This document shows, one piece after another, positions 1 through 13,343 of a stretch of 64,000 bases of DNA. The stretch lies in NCBI GenBank assembly GCA_023678885.1, contig CM042998.1, forward strand, positions 2,173,820 through 2,237,819. Direction: 5' to 3'. The position numbers and the translations under genes are program-made. The notes beneath the pieces were generated by a model that worked only from the letters and a program-made list of their open reading frames with translations, was not told the DNA's origin and ran no database searches. The DNA is from Pogostemon cablin (lineage: Eukaryota > Streptophyta > Magnoliopsida > Lamiales > Lamiaceae). How positions within the stretch are numbered: the first letter of the stretch is position 1; every line of letters begins with the position of its first letter.

Positions 1-974
1 CATGATTTTGTTTTGAAATTTTCTGTACAATGTTAATAAATACTTGTATAAGTTATTACTAGTTGGATATTTCAATATCACTAGATTGGATGTTGACATG
101 AGAGCTTGGTGCAAATCTTTTTCTTCCAAAATGCATATTTCTTTAAACACTCTGGAGTTTTGTGCGAAAATCACAAGAAACAGGCATGTTTAAACTAAGC
201 CTGCAAAATGTGAGAATTTCGTTTTTGATGACAAAAGCCAAAAGAGATCCTTTTTACATATTTGAAAGATAAAAAAGATTTTTATAAAACAGGGATCTTC
301 TTGTTTTTTTTTAGTATCTTATGATGAAATTTTATCATATTACTGATTTAAGTTGCCCGGATTCCCTATTCTCCGATTATTTTTATTCCATAACTTATTT
401 ATTTATTTATTAAAATACTAATATATCACAGAAAATGACAATTAAATCCTTACTCACTTGGCGATAATTTAAATAATAATGATTGGAACACATTGCATAC
501 ATTTATGATGGCTTGAATTGTTTCATTTAATTTGCATTGCTAACCTTCGATTAGATACCAAATATCTGTTGCTCGGATTAGTATTGCGACTACGGTCTAA
601 TTTCTTTTATCTGTAATTTTGTTTTTCTGGTACTCCTTGTACCATTCTATTTTAATAAATTTTTATTTGCCCGATAAAAAAAAAATATCCCTCCAAATAT
701 GACCTAATATCTCGCAGCTATTATTATATAATAATCAAGCAACAAACCATAATTTAAAGAAAATACTAAGTTTTTTTTAGAATGAAAGAAAGACATGTTT
801 ATAACTTCATAACCAAGAATTCTCTATACAAAGATCCAAAACCTCAATCCCACACAAATATACAGCAACTACATCTATCACCTATGGGCATGTAGTCAGG
901 ACTTGTAAATTGTTGTTAGAAAGGGCATAAGTTGCGTCTGCAGTTATTTTCACAAGGGCATTGTTGCTCAACAT
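1..974. other. Downstream flank of DCP2, AT-rich
   Basis: No coding exon is visible. Around 560-680 on the plus strand a stretch ends in a short T-rich 3' tail followed by a run of nine A (about 677-685). That resembles the 3' end of a plant LINE or SINE copy, but no reverse transcriptase is present, so the assignment is weak. The rest is unstructured AT-rich sequence that probably includes the DCP2 3' UTR immediately beyond the stop at 975. Confidence 0.4.
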
Positions 975-3900
975 TTATGTAGAGAATGCAGCGTCCACAG
1001 CTTGTAATATTGGGCCAATATCAAACCGGAAGTTTCTGAAGCTCCTACTGGGACGTGCTTCTGAAGGATGCAAATCAGCCACAGTTTTACTTGATTGGCT
1101 TTCAGCCGCTGTTGAGCTGCCACCCGATGAACTGGTTTTTGCCTTCCAAACAGTAACTCCTGTACGAGTGTGATGGATTTTGTTAAAAAAAAAAAAAAAA
1201 ACGTATGTCAGATGTAATAAGGTAATGTCATATGTGTGGTTTTTCAACATAACATTTGATCAAAGAAGCAATGTGAAGACACGAAATCATAAACAGGGCT
1301 GAGATTTTGTTCCTGCAAATAGGAAAGAACCTAAATATGAAGTACATAAGTTTCCCGTCAATGAGGAGAGGGTAGAGTTCCTTTTAGTTCCGATCACAAA
1401 ATCATTTCAAGCAATTGAAAAAAATGAAGCACACGTTAGCTTCATCCATGAAGTAAAAGCTTACTTTAGATGTGGGATAAAACATGATAGTGTAAAGAGA
1501 GAGAATGTCATGGTTCAATGATGGTGCATAAAAAGAAAATGCTGCTATGAATCCACCTCCTGCATGACATTTGCTTTTCTCGTCTCACAATTTTAAAGCA
1601 CAAATGAAAATTTTAAGTATGTAACTTAGGAAACTAGTACTAGCATGTGGCGGAAATAATGTTAAGATTAAACTAGAAGCGTTCTGCTCTAGGTCACATG
1701 AAAAAGACTTAAAACTTAAAAGGTAAAAGAGATTGAGCAAGAAGCTAAAAGAGATACTAGACGGAGATAATACCTCTAGCAGGTTTATCTGGTCTAGGTG
1801 CCACACGAGGCGGGTGCATGGATATCCAAGATTTTAGCGATCTGCATAGTCCCAAACTTTATTTTAACTAGAGAATTTTGAAGAATTCAGAGAGTGGGAG
1901 AGATGCAATATACTGATATACTCACGCCAAAAATGGAGCAACCATGTAGAGCTTGAGGCCAGTAATCCCACGAGATATAACATCGGCATTTGCATGTTGA
2001 AGCTCATCAATCCGCTGCCACGCTATTTCCTGCAATAACGATAACAGATCATATATAATTTGCAACTTCTGCAAATTATAATAGCTTCCACATACTGAAT
2101 TAGTTTTAACCAAAAGGAAAAATAAGATAACATAATAGACTACCCAGATTTTTATTTTAAACAAGGTCAACAAAGACATATAAATGATTACTCTTCAGAA
2201 AGGAAAATGACTTACACTAATCTCTTTTTTTGTAAGAGGAGCGAAGAAAGTGTCATCTTTCACCCCAGCAACTATATATAGTCTCACTCTCTGCTGTCCA
2301 AAAATCATTTCAATGTAGTCGTCTTTGTTGAGAAACCCTGAAAAATCAAAACCTGTTTCCTCAAGGACCTACATTTCACATGGAGTGGAGTTAGTAGCAG
2401 TCAAAAGTTTGACCATCAAAGCAAGCAAATAGAGAGAGGATACTGGAAGGCCTTTAAAATAAATAATAGATTGTTCTGAAGTTTGAACAGGTGAATATTG
2501 TATGATGCATGGTGAAATTTCAAGAAATATATGGATGGCTGAAGAATGCTCCTTGTTGAAAATAACAAGTTCAATTGAGATATAGGCGAGGATAGGCACT
2601 CAAAAGTGGTCATATTTGCCTTTCACCATCAAAGGGTTCCTTGAAACCTAATAATATGACCTCTAAAGTAGAATATGCCACTAAAAAGGGGGAAATAATC
2701 AAGGGGCAAGGTGATACAATATTTATCAGAAAACCTATAGACATGCAAAGAGCATAAATATCCTCTCTAATCGATACAATTTTTAAATGCCCTAAGATCC
2801 CAAATCCATGTCTACTTGTAGAAATTTTATTGTAAATATGTATACAAAGGCATTAAACAGTAATCCAAATTCATGAACCATAGTTTACTGAGATAGTATT
2901 TCAAACAATCAACAATGACAAAGCTTTCATATACAGGAGAAGATTTGCCATACTTCTCTGACAGCACAATTGTGATCCTCCTCATCTTTGTTCTTTTTCC
3001 CACGAGGAAAGCTCCAACTTGATCCTTTCCAACCCTTAACTAGTAAGCACTGCAAATGAGGGGGGGGGGGGGGGGGGGGGGGGGGGGAAAGGGTGTGAAA
3101 TCATAAAAAAAAAAGAAAAAAAAATATTTTCAAAATACAATTTAGAAATAAATGTGTTTCAAATTTCTTGTCAGAGGGAAATAAGGATTGATGCTCATGC
3201 TCAAATAGTTGTCCTGAAAGATACAATGACAATGATTATATCATATTACCAGGTGAAGACTGAAAATATTCACTCACTTTTAGAATTATCTCACATAATA
3301 TTAATTTGTAAAATAGTATGTCACTATAAACTTTAACTTTGATATTTCGGATTGCTGAAGGGCATGGCAGATCAACACCTATGTTACCAAGTCATGATAA
3401 TCGCCTCAAGTACATGAATATAAGGAATCAGAAGATCAAGACACTCTACAGCAGATACTTCTGCAGGGATGAATAAAGTATACACATGTAATTTTAATAA
3501 GAAAAAATTATTCATATAACCCAATGCTTCATTCAGATTTTCCAGCAGTTAGATTTCTGTTAAAAAGGTTGTCTTTGCAGGGATGAATAAAGTTAGAGGA
3601 TCCACAAATAGATTTAAGATATAATAGTTAGTTCAGATATCCAGCCTTTTCTTTCTGCTGAAAAGATTAATACATCACAGTGATCAAGTAAAGTCAAGAT
3701 AACTGCCCGAAATATCGGATATGCACACTGAAAATGGAATAATATTCCCAATGAAGAAAGGGATAAATGATCAGTGCAAGAGTCATACGTGACAATGCTG
3801 TACAAAGTAATTTTGAAAGAAAAAAAAAGTCCTAAAAGAAATCAAGTAAAAAAAAACTCACTCTTTCATATGTTTCATCCAGTATAATGGCTCCAGTCAC

Positions 3901-5234
3901 TGGTACTCTAACTTTATAGGAAGTGAAGTCCTTAAATATGTCATCTACATGTGGAACATATGGCTTCAAAACATCACAGTTGTTAAACACTGTAAGATAT
4001 TAAGGAGAACTAGGATCACCACTTAAGATTATAGACTAACATAATTAAACACACTTCATTTTAATAAAAAGATTACACAATTCATACTAAAGGACAATAA
4101 TTGAATCCTTTGCATAAATAAAACAATCAGATGAAAAGGTTTCCAGCACCTATCTTTTCATCTGAAGAAAGAAGGAAATTTAACGCGAGGAGCTGGTAAT
4201 TAAGCAACAATTGGGTCGTCAATTCCTCAGAGCATGACTAATAAGGGTAAAAGAATTTGTAAAACCAACAATGCACCTGAATAGGTTTCACAATAAGATA
4301 CAAGATTCACATTCGAATAGGAATAGGTGAAGGATACATAAAGTAGTAAATTCCTTCAAAGTTAGCGATTTCAAAGATGGATTCTTTTCAACAGAGTTAT
4401 CTTCATAAAACCAATGTGCATACTCCACAAGAAATAAGATCCTCTCGAATGACTGTTGATCTTCTTTAGGCACATTCAGGACGAAACGACTGCAAAACAG
4501 AAAAGAGAAAACACCTAATGTAATGAAACTACATGCAACTACAATATTAGTAGCAGGTTAGAGAAGCTTCAATATTCACGTGTAAACTGTATCTTAGCAT
4601 AACCCAACTACTCTGTCAACTTACCTACGCCGTTTACGAAATCTTTAACAACTAATTGCTGTGGTATCTAAGACAAAAAGATGTCACTAATGCACTAGGT
4701 GTAATCATGCAACTTTTCAAGTTTAAGAAAACAATTGTAATATCCTCATGGGTCTCCCCCAGGCGCCAACATCAAACATTGCATTAATTAAAAGTTTTTC
4801 AAATATCTTCATCTAGAGATTATCCTATATTTATATCTTCACCAAAATCAAACACACTTCTTTTATTTTTTAAGCTGTGAAACCTCTCAAATAATCATTC
4901 AACTCAAGATGCAAATATCCCCAAGGTTATTCTGGATTATAAATTTCTTCAAATTTATTATTCATTGTCCAAGCCAGTAGCTACTCATACTAAACATTTA
5001 CTTCATTAACCATAATCTGTTCGAGGAGAGCTATATCAGATCTATCTAGATTGCGCATGAAAAAGGAAGAAAAAACAAAATAAAAACGGAAATTGAAAGA
5101 GAAAGAAACTTGGCAACTAATCGAAGTAAGTGATGGAGTGCATTTGGGTACCTGCAGAGATCGTCGAGGAGTTCTTGAGGAGGGAGAGCGTTCTTGAAAG
5201 GAGCGCTTGTAGATCGGTTTAGCCCCCCTGTCAT
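975..5234 (-). CDS. DCP2: mRNA-decapping enzyme subunit 2 (DCP2), Nudix hydrolase
   Basis: Removes the m7G cap from deadenylated mRNA in cytoplasmic P-bodies, working with DCP1 and other decapping activators. Eight exons were rebuilt with GT-AG junctions and continuous phase: 5152-5234, 4338-4489, 3862-3989, 2954-3049, 2216-2368, 1926-2029, 1774-1841, 975-1159. They encode 322 aa, somewhat shorter than Arabidopsis DCP2. Residues 1-95 form the N-terminal DCP2 box A region (PPQELLDDLCSRF, then VLNVPKEDQQSFERILF). The Nudix box begins at Gly138 (GKKNKDE) and ends with REVLEETGF, placing the catalytic glutamates near 153, 156 and 157. Box B includes GLKLYMVAPF. The conserved C-terminal block SRSFRNFRFDIGPIL is present near the end. 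The ATG at 5234 matches the family start; an in-frame ATG at 5249 would add five residues. The gene stands alone and is divergent from the GNAT gene. Confidence 0.95.
3060..3087. repeat. Poly-G (28) homopolymer in DCP2 intron
   Basis: An uninterrupted run of 28 G on the plus strand, which reads as C28 in the DCP2 transcript. It ends about ten bases before the 3' splice site of the exon carrying the Nudix box (exon start 3049), so it occupies the place of the polypyrimidine tract. The length may be inaccurate because homopolymers of this size are prone to sequencing error. Confidence 0.9.
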
Positions 5235-5454
5235 TTCTTCATCAATCAAAGCCTGAACCCCTCCAAAATTTCTTGCTCAACTATATATGCCCTAATTATA
5301 TATTTTGACTTAAAACGGTACCGTTTACACCGGACCTTTTTTCTTTTCTTTTCATTTTTTTAAGCAAATGTTATTGCAGTTTATAAATTTTTATTTCAAG
5401 GGTAGTTTTATTTTTTATCCTCTCAATTTTATTTTGAATGAATGAAAATTCGTA

Positions 5455-5625
5455 CTCCCTCCGACCCTCCTAAAGGGTTCTTTTCTTTTTGCACATTGAT
5501 TAATAAGTATTAGTTGTATTTGTGAGCGGGTGAGAGTCTCATATATGTGTAAAAGAAAAAAAAAGATTCTTTGAGTGGGACGCTAAAATAGAAAAAAAAA
5601 CAATTTTTGAAGGGGACTGGGAGAG
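5455..5625. mobile_element. Stowaway-like MITE
   Basis: About 171 bp, starting CTCCCTCCGACCC and ending GGGAGAG, flanked on both sides by TA. The CTCCCTCCGT-type terminus and TA target duplication are the hallmarks of Stowaway (Tc1/mariner-derived) MITEs. No coding capacity. The termini are slightly degraded. Confidence 0.65.
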
Positions 5626-6145
5626 TATAATAATATAAAATTTGATGATTATGGGATGCATCTGATGTATCGGTGCGTTTTAGGCTAAAAATTGAGGTGT
5701 AGCGGATAGTTTTTTTTAATAATTACTTTAATTAATTAATAGTTATAATTGTTCAGGTGTACCGGTGTCACAGGTGCACGATAGTTTAACTCTATACTAT
5801 AAAATTTTAAGGAGTATATTAGTTTTTAAGTGTAGGTTCATGACATGTTTGTTTGATGACTTTAAAAGTGTGGAATGAAAATGATAGGGAGACATGATGT
5901 TTGTTTTATTACTTTGATTCCAATTTACGGTGAATTGATATATGAAAAGTGGGGAAGGGTGAATCCACCCCTTTTTCATGACTTTGAGAATCATTCCATC
6001 CAAGAGAGGTCCGATTTTATTTATTTATTTTATTTTATTCTATTTATTTATTTATTATTTTTAAACATTAATATTTAATATTAATAAAAACAGAATAATA
6101 ATTATAAAAATAATATTTTTAATTGAAAAAAATAAAAAATATAAG

Positions 6146-6369
6146 TGCAAAAAAAATCACGAATTTTTCTCATATTGCAAATTAATCCTCACTTTTGAGA
6201 AATTGCAAAAAAATCATCACCTTTAAGTATTGCAAAAAAAACCTACTTTTAGTCACAAATTGGGTTTTTTTTTGCAACAATACTTAAATGTGATGGTTTT
6301 TTTTTTTTGCAATTTCTCAAAAGTGAAGATTAATTTGCAATAGGAGAAAAGTTCGTGGTTTTTTTTACA
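6146..6369. mobile_element. Foldback MITE-like inverted repeat
   Basis: Two arms of roughly 100 bp (6146-6242 and 6264-6369) are near-perfect inverted copies, with a spacer of about 20 bp. The outer ends read TGCAAAAAAAATCACGAA and, inverted, TGTAAAAAAAACCACGAAC. No ORF. This is a palindromic non-autonomous element of unknown superfamily; no target duplication was confirmed. Confidence 0.7.
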
Positions 6370-7119
6370 ATTAACCATATAATTAATTCCATTTCCACAT
6401 AAACTAAACAAAATCAAAGACTATAATAATAATTCTTTTCATCAACCAAACAATACACTCATAAGTATCATACTCATTTCAATTCCTTAATAGTTAATAC
6501 TATAATTCTCATTACCATTTACTTTCCTCTTAAAATACCAAGGGCCCCTTAGAATATATCAGATACATTGACACCTTAAAGTTTGATAGGTTTAAATAAA
6601 TAGAATAGTAGTGGATAATAATTCTTATTTAATTTTTAATAAATTTATTTAATTAATGGTGAATATTAATTTAAAAAATAATCTAACATTAAAATCATTT
6701 AGGTGCACCTAGTTGATCTTATTAACTAGATTTTTTTAAAAAAAAAGAGGCAGACTATTCGTATCTTAAAATTTGCTAACAAACCCAAAAATAATTAAAT
6801 TAAAATATTCATAATTAATAAGGTATAAACATCTTTATAATTAAGATTGTGTCAATAGGCAAATAGTTGGTCTCTTGTGTCTCCAGGTGCACAAAATGTG
6901 TAAGGTACATCATTTTGTTTTAAAGGGTATACATTTTAATTAAAAAGGGTACATAATTTTGTTCTAAAGGGTATACACTTTTCATTAATATTTTTTATTT
7001 TTTCAAAAAATAAAAAGTACACATCTTTATATTAAAGGCTATACAATTTAATATTAAATAGTATGAGCGCACGGTGGGCACACGGTGTGCCCTTGAGGCA
7101 CACAAGTTTTTGTCATAGG

Positions 7120-7585
7120 CATGGGCAAAACTAACCAAACATCACTTCGGAAAAATCAATGCCAACACTTTTATATTTTAATTTCTTTTTTAACCAAATT
7201 ATACATACAAGGATCAAAATACCTTTAAAGGGTAAAATTTTAATATAAAGAGGAAATAACCACCGCCCCTCACTGGTTGGAACTGACATTCGTACCGACA
7301 TCAGAACACATATACAAACCGATATGGGTTCCGTACTGATATCGGAACCAATACGGGATCCATACCGATTTTGGAACTGACATTCGTACCAACATCGGAA
7401 CTGATATTTGTACCGACACACACCTACACACTCACCCACATGACACATTGTGTATTATAAGTTGAATAGTAGTGGTATTAAAATTCAAAAAGTGCATTTG
7501 GTTAAAATTGATATAAAAGTTATTTGTTGTTGGTAAAAATATTGAAGGGTAAAATTTTGGGTGTTTTTTTTTTTCAATTATCCCA
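7120..7585. mobile_element. Non-autonomous repeat with tandem-motif core, copy 1
   Basis: The core (7270-7430) is a degenerate array of short units built on GGAACTGACATTCGTACC and CCGATATCGG. The right flank (TGACACATTGTGTATTA, then AAAATTCAAAAAGTGCA, then a TTTTGGGTGTTTTT end) matches the right flank of the element at 24590-25010. The two are therefore related copies with different cores. The boundaries are approximate and the superfamily is unknown. Confidence 0.45.
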
Positions 7586-8637
7586 TTAGATTTCATATTG
7601 TGGTTGGTTAGAGTATCCGAACGATGCGTACGGTTGGAGCAATCAAATCGTTCTTGAGAGATGATGAATTGCATGCAAGTGAAGAATTATTTTCAAACTT
7701 ACATGAATCATCCTCGACCTCAAGCATGCATATGACGACATGACTATGAATTTATAGGAATTTTATTATCTGAATAGTTAAAAATAAACATTTTTATAAA
7801 TCAGAGGATACAAAAGAAAACGAAAATGAGGTTTTTAAATAAAATTGTGATTTGTTTGGATGGAGCAATTGAACGTCAATATTCATGCTTTAAAAAAAAA
7901 ACTATTTTCATTTTCTCCAAATTCTGATTCAATTTATTAAAATATCTATTTTCCACTATTCGGATCATAATTAGAATGATTTATGCAAATTCGAAAATAA
8001 TTATTCACTTGTTCATTTACAAAAATCATCATCCCTCAAGAATCGTTGGATTTCCAACCAAACGCTATCATTTGAATACTTCAACTAAATGCAATAATGA
8101 AATTTTAATTATAAGCGTAATTATTTCATATTAATTATGAATATTTTAGCAAACTCCGAGTATTTATAAAATCTCCGAAAAAAAAAAAACTGTTTATTCC
8201 TCTAAGGGTCTTAATCTTAATCATGATTTCTATCCAATCATCCATAAACAACAAAATAGCTTGGATACGAGATGAAATATTTATCTTAGAGTGGTAATAA
8301 AGTTTCGTACTTTTATCTGCAGAAAAGAAAAGGGTTAATGAGAGGATCAACGGTCAGAATCAGAAATACGTGGAATTCTTAATACTCACTTGTCTTTTTC
8401 TTCATCAAAACAAATCTTACCAATTGAAAATTTAAAGAAGAAAGAAGAAACAAGAATCTCCACCTGCCCACATCTGCCATTGTATTGTTTGTCAAGCCAC
8501 ATTCATAGAGACTAAACCATTGAAAGCCCAGAAATTTGGAAGCCATTGGATTTGTTTCACCGATTCGCTTTCTTCTCTCTCAATCCCTCCCTCTAGAGAG
8601 AAAGAAGGTGGGAGGAGAGAGAGAAAAAATATTATAG

Positions 8638-10569
8638 ATGGTGTGCTTGGGAGGAGTGTCATCATTGGCCACAGGGGTTAATGGAAGCATCCTTAATTTC
8701 AATCCCCAAATCAAGAATCTCAAAGATCGATCCTTTTCTTCTGTTTCTAAATTTCCTGGTTATGAATTTCCTATGGTGTTCTCTTCAATGAACCCCATGT
8801 TTTCAGGTATGAAATAGATTTGTCCTCTGTGTGTGTGTCAAGAATTTGGTATGAATTTACTGTTAGTGTAGCAAACACTCCCTTATTGAGTTATTTGATT
8901 TGATCGAGATTGTAGTATTTTGTTAGTATCTTTATCCTAGTTGTGGTTGTATGCACTTTGAGAAACAGTGGTCAAAATTTAGATACAGATCTTCATGATT
9001 AAGAAATGCTGATTCTGGGCTTGCTTTAAAATGTTGTAATGCAATCCATAAACACACAATAGATGGAGAAGTTGATGATTTGGGTCACTCTTTGCTGGTA
9101 ATATGTGGAAGGAGGTTGGTTTAGAAGATTAGATTGCCACCAGTCTATAGTGCAACAAAACATGTCGAAACGATTTGACGAAATGAGTTTTACTTGGTCT
9201 TTAAGTTGCTCATGATGCTGTACTGATCAAAATCTATGAATTGTGATGAAACTGGAATAGTATATTTAAGAGAAATAAAATAGGAGTAAGCCAAAGATCT
9301 TCAAGTGAGATCAGATGACAGTTGAAATGAAATTATATGATTAAAATAATTGAGAGAAAATGTTATTGACAAAATTATTAATTAAGTGGTGATGCTGCAT
9401 ATGAAATTTTTATAAGTAATTACCACCATTGTGGCTTTACTCACTCAGCTGCTAAATTAAGGAGAAATTACTTTCTTCTTCCTTTAATTAAAAAAATAAA
9501 GAAGGCAAAAAATAGGATTAAATGACTGATCAGTTGAAATGATCTAATCTTGTTGGTGTTTCTGAAATCATTGATTAGTGGATAACAAGGCAAATGTAGA
9601 GGCACAGCAAGATTAATGAATTTGGTTTCCTTCCAGTAGTCATTAAGGCCACAACTCGTCGCAAGTTTCCAAAAAAATACGAGAAAGTAGTTGTAGAACA
9701 AAAATGCCATTAACAGATTGTGTTTAAGTCTGCTATGAATCTGAATGCTAATTATCTTTAATTAGTTATGGTATTTGTGAGCAGATAATTCTCAAAATGA
9801 TAAAGGAAATTTATTTTGTTTGTAGGGGTTTGTAGAGCAAGCCAAGTGGCTGAACTATTCCCTACAATATCCCCTGAGATAGTGGTTCGTGAGGCGAGAA
9901 TAGAGGACTGCTGGGAAGTCGCAGAGACGCACTGCAGTTCTTTCTTCCCCGAGTATTCTTTTCCTCTCGATTTTGTGTTGAGAATAGACAGGCTCATTGG
10001 AATGCTCTTTGGTTTCTCGATACCAAGGGGCTGCAGAAGAACTTGTCTAGTTGCTGTAACCGGGAATTCTTCCAACGAAGACTCGTTCTTCATAGGCAGT
10101 GATGATTTCAAAATCGGAGGACTTGATGGAAAATTCAGTCTAAATAAAGGATATGTAGCTGGGATCTTGACAGTGGATACTGTAGCTGATTTTCTTCCAA
10201 GAAAAGGGCCTCTCAGACAAAGAAGGTAAATGCATGATTAACCACCAGTCCAGTCGACTCGTTATGTTTTTGTCTCATATTGTGATGTAAGGCAGGACAG
10301 GAATCGCTTATATATCGAATGTTGCTGTGAGAGAAAGGTTTCGCAGAAAGGGAATAGCAAAGAAGCTCATTACTAAAGCAGAGGCCAAAGCTAAAACTTG
10401 GGGATGTCGAGCCATTGCTCTACACTGCGACATCAGCAACCCGGGAGCAACAACGTTGTACACGAATCAAGGATTTAAATGCATTAGAGTGCCAGAAGGA
10501 GCCAACTGGCCACAACCGAAAACATCACTTGATATGCAGTTTAACTTCATGATGAAGCTCTTGAACTGA
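8638..10569 (+). CDS. GCN5-related N-acetyltransferase (GNAT), probably plastid
   Basis: Probable acetyl-CoA-dependent N-acetyltransferase of the plant plastid GNAT group, whose known members acetylate lysines and N-termini. Three exons with consistent phase: 8638-8806, 9826-10225, 10296-10569; 280 aa. Residues 1-57 are rich in Ser and hydroxylated residues with few acidic ones, fitting a transit peptide. The acetyltransferase fold starts at about residue 70 (IVVREARIEDCWEVAE). Motif A, which binds acetyl-CoA, is seen as RERFRRKGIAKKLI, giving R-R-x-G-x-A. Motif B follows as LHCDISNPGATTLYTNQGF. The conserved ending ANWPQPKTSLDMQFNFMMK resembles Arabidopsis GNAT6/7-type proteins, but the exact orthologue was not settled. 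The first intron is about 1 kb. Substrate unknown. Confidence 0.9.
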
Positions 10570-13343
10570 TCGAGATCATGCTATCGGGTGAAGTCGGAAA
10601 GCATAAGGATACACGAGATCAGTCGAGGAACAGCTCTTCGGCTGAAAAATTTGTGAAAAAACTGAGGTGAAGATGGACATAACTTGTAGATATTGGAGAT
10701 GTTTGCACAAGGTGGAATGAGATCATTTGTGGATATGATGTACTTTTGACAGCTAAATTGTGAAAGGTTCTTCTACTGGTTTGGAGATAGCAAGATTTGG
10801 CATTCCATATTAATGGTAAAATGATGTACGGAGTAATAACAAGTAATGTAGGAGTATATAGAATTATTTAAGGAAAAGTTCATTGAGGGTGTTTGGAATA
10901 AGATTAGAATAGGTTTGGGGAAATCTTAAATTAAAATTTTGGATTTGAAAATGGTGAATAAAAATGATTTGCGTGATGTTTTGAGATGATGTGAATAAAT
11001 CTATTAAAGAAAAATCATTTATTTAATAATGATGATTCCTGGGTGTCACATAAATAAAAATTGAAACAAAAAGTTGTATATATATAAAATTAATAATCAC
11101 TCCTTACATTGAAACTATACCCATTTTGTAAAATATTTAAATTAATTTCAAACATGCATGTATGCCAAATTGTTTGTTGTTTTGAACTTTATTTTGTTCT
11201 TCCTTCAATAAAAAATGCTTTGAGCATGTGATAATTTCTAATCTGCATGCTTTGTTATATGCCGAATTGTTTTTGTTTTGTTTTGTTCTTGCTTCTTTTT
11301 TCTGTAGATAATAATTTGTGAACTTTATTTTTTGTTCTTTCTTCTTCTGTAGATAATTGTGAACTCTATTTTATTCTTCATTCTTTCAATAAATATTTTG
11401 TTGTTTTGTCCTTCTTTCTTCTCATGTAGATAATTGTGAACTTTATTTTGTTATTTTATTCTTCTTTCAATAAAAAATGCTTGTAGATAATTGTGAGCTT
11501 TATTTTATTCTTTCTTTTAGTAAAAAATGCTTTGAGAATGTGAAAACAAGGGCGGACTCGCATGTACAAAAACAAAAGAAAAAAATGTTAAAAAAAAAGA
11601 TCCCTGTAACATTTATAGTACATAAAAAAGAAAATGTATATTTTACTGTGGAATAAATAAAAACGAAAACGAGAAAACAAAATATTACATTGGAATAGTA
11701 ATTTTATCAGGATTGTGTGTAAAAAAAATGAATATATTAATTATTTTGGGTGGATTTTATTAACCTACTAATTTAACATTCACAAAGAAAATGCGCATTA
11801 CAATGGTAATGGAGGGAGTATGTAATAGTTTAGATATACCCCACTTTTACTTCTAATTTTTCTTTTATTTTTTATCAAATGAGCTAGTGGGTTATTATAC
11901 AGTTGTAGATAAGTTTTAATACTATAGTATATAATAAATTTCTAAATGTATATATAGCATAATTCCCAATTTTTATTTTTAATAATAATTCTTTTCCTAT
12001 ATGATATTTCTAAATTATATATAACATAGTTCCCAATTTTTATTTCTAATAATAATTTTTTTCCTATATGATATTTTAATTTGTGTCTGTGCCTCAAATA
12101 GGAAATGTAGTTTCTGTCATATTTATTTATTAAAAAAAGAAAATATAAAATGAACTATAATGACAGCGACTCCTCATATCTTAATATGATTCTGCATATG
12201 GAGTAATATTATCCTTTTGTTGGGAGCAATTTAATAATATAAATTTTAGACGAAGCTTATCTAGTTTAATTATATAATATAATCTCAACTAAGAATTCGT
12301 ATGTCAAAACATTTATGAAATATATATTTACAATGAAATATATGTACTATGGAGAGGATCACTCATTTTAAATTTTGTTAATAGAAATTAATAATATTGA
12401 ATCTTACCCTTATATGTAATAGTCTTTTCATGATCAGATGGAAGATGGATTTGATCTTATGACTGAGAGGTATTCTTTAGAAATTACTATACTTCCGAGG
12501 ACAGGGGCGGGGCGCTCCTAGCGGTGGATTACACCATTTAGATATTACTATACTTTTCTACGCAATTGACACATTCTAAAAGCATCTATAATTCTAAATA
12601 CACACATTTATTACATCCTCCATACATTTCTAGAGAGTTATATACCCATTTAGGGGAAAGTGGATTCAAATTTAATTTGATTCAGTCTTATTTTATAACA
12701 AAATTTACATTTTCCAAATGTAATTAAATAATAGTATATTAGAGTGCTTTATTTATTAATTTATTTATTTTAAAAAAACTTATACTTGTGATAGATTGAT
12801 TGTATTTAGGGCTTTATGGTTGCTTTGTTCTTATGCTATTCTGGGTGCTCTATAAACTCTTTTGTTCTTGATTTTATGAATTAATGTTATTCTTTAAAAA
12901 TCATAATCCTTTTATAATTATTTCATTCAAATTTGTAGTGTTTAATGTTAAATTTTAGAGTTTTTATTTTTTATTTTTATTTTATATTATTAATTTTTAA
13001 TGTTTACATAATATACCAACTCTATTCTAAAAAGATTAATATAAAACCTTGGAAGACAAAAGCCTTATTAAGCACTAATTGGTTCAAAGCTGTCTTTAAA
13101 TTTGGTAATTAGTTAAATGCATATTCACCAGATTCCAATGGGCATCCTCTAGTCATATGATAAGCTACAATTACATGTTGCTAACTCAACAGTGTTTAAA
13201 TATAATATAATCCAAATATGGTTAAATTTAAATAAAGAATAAATTGTTGTAACATCCAAAGATGATCAAGGTTTATATTATAACTTATCAGTTCAATCAG
13301 TCTGGATCTGGATGAAGGAAGCCTTTTCTCTTTCTTTTCTGAA
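10570..13343. other. Intergenic region between GNAT and ORC1
   Basis: The convergent tail region of the two genes. The first few hundred bases are probably GNAT 3' UTR. From 11160 to 11530 a degenerate tandem motif around TAGATAATTGTGAACTTTATT recurs four or five times. A 69-bp duplication lies at 11938-12076. GGAGGGAGTA near 11811-11820 could be one end of a Stowaway copy, but its partner was not found. Otherwise AT-rich and without coding signal. Confidence 0.6.
11938..12076. repeat. 69-bp tandem duplication
   Basis: Two adjacent copies, each beginning TTCTAAAT and containing TTCCCAATTTTTATTT and TTCCTATATGATATTT, with a handful of differences. Noncoding. Confidence 0.75.

Larger units (their letters stand above)
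5235..8637. other. Intergenic region between DCP2 and GNAT
   Basis: A divergent promoter region of 3.4 kb. It holds a Stowaway-like MITE (5455-5625), a foldback element (6146-6369) and a repeat with a tandem-motif core (about 7120-7585). Near 6890-7110 short motifs such as AAAGGGTATACA recur. A CT/GA-rich leader lies just before the GNAT start (8570-8630). No convincing protein-coding exon is seen. Confidence 0.6.

Noticed and set aside
961..1173. Plus-strand open frame of 70 codons
   Set aside because: It is the antisense of the last DCP2 exon, which has clear family similarity on the minus strand.
12780..12900. Possible LINE 3' end
   Set aside because: Only a T-rich tail-like stretch, with no poly-A of note and no coding trace.
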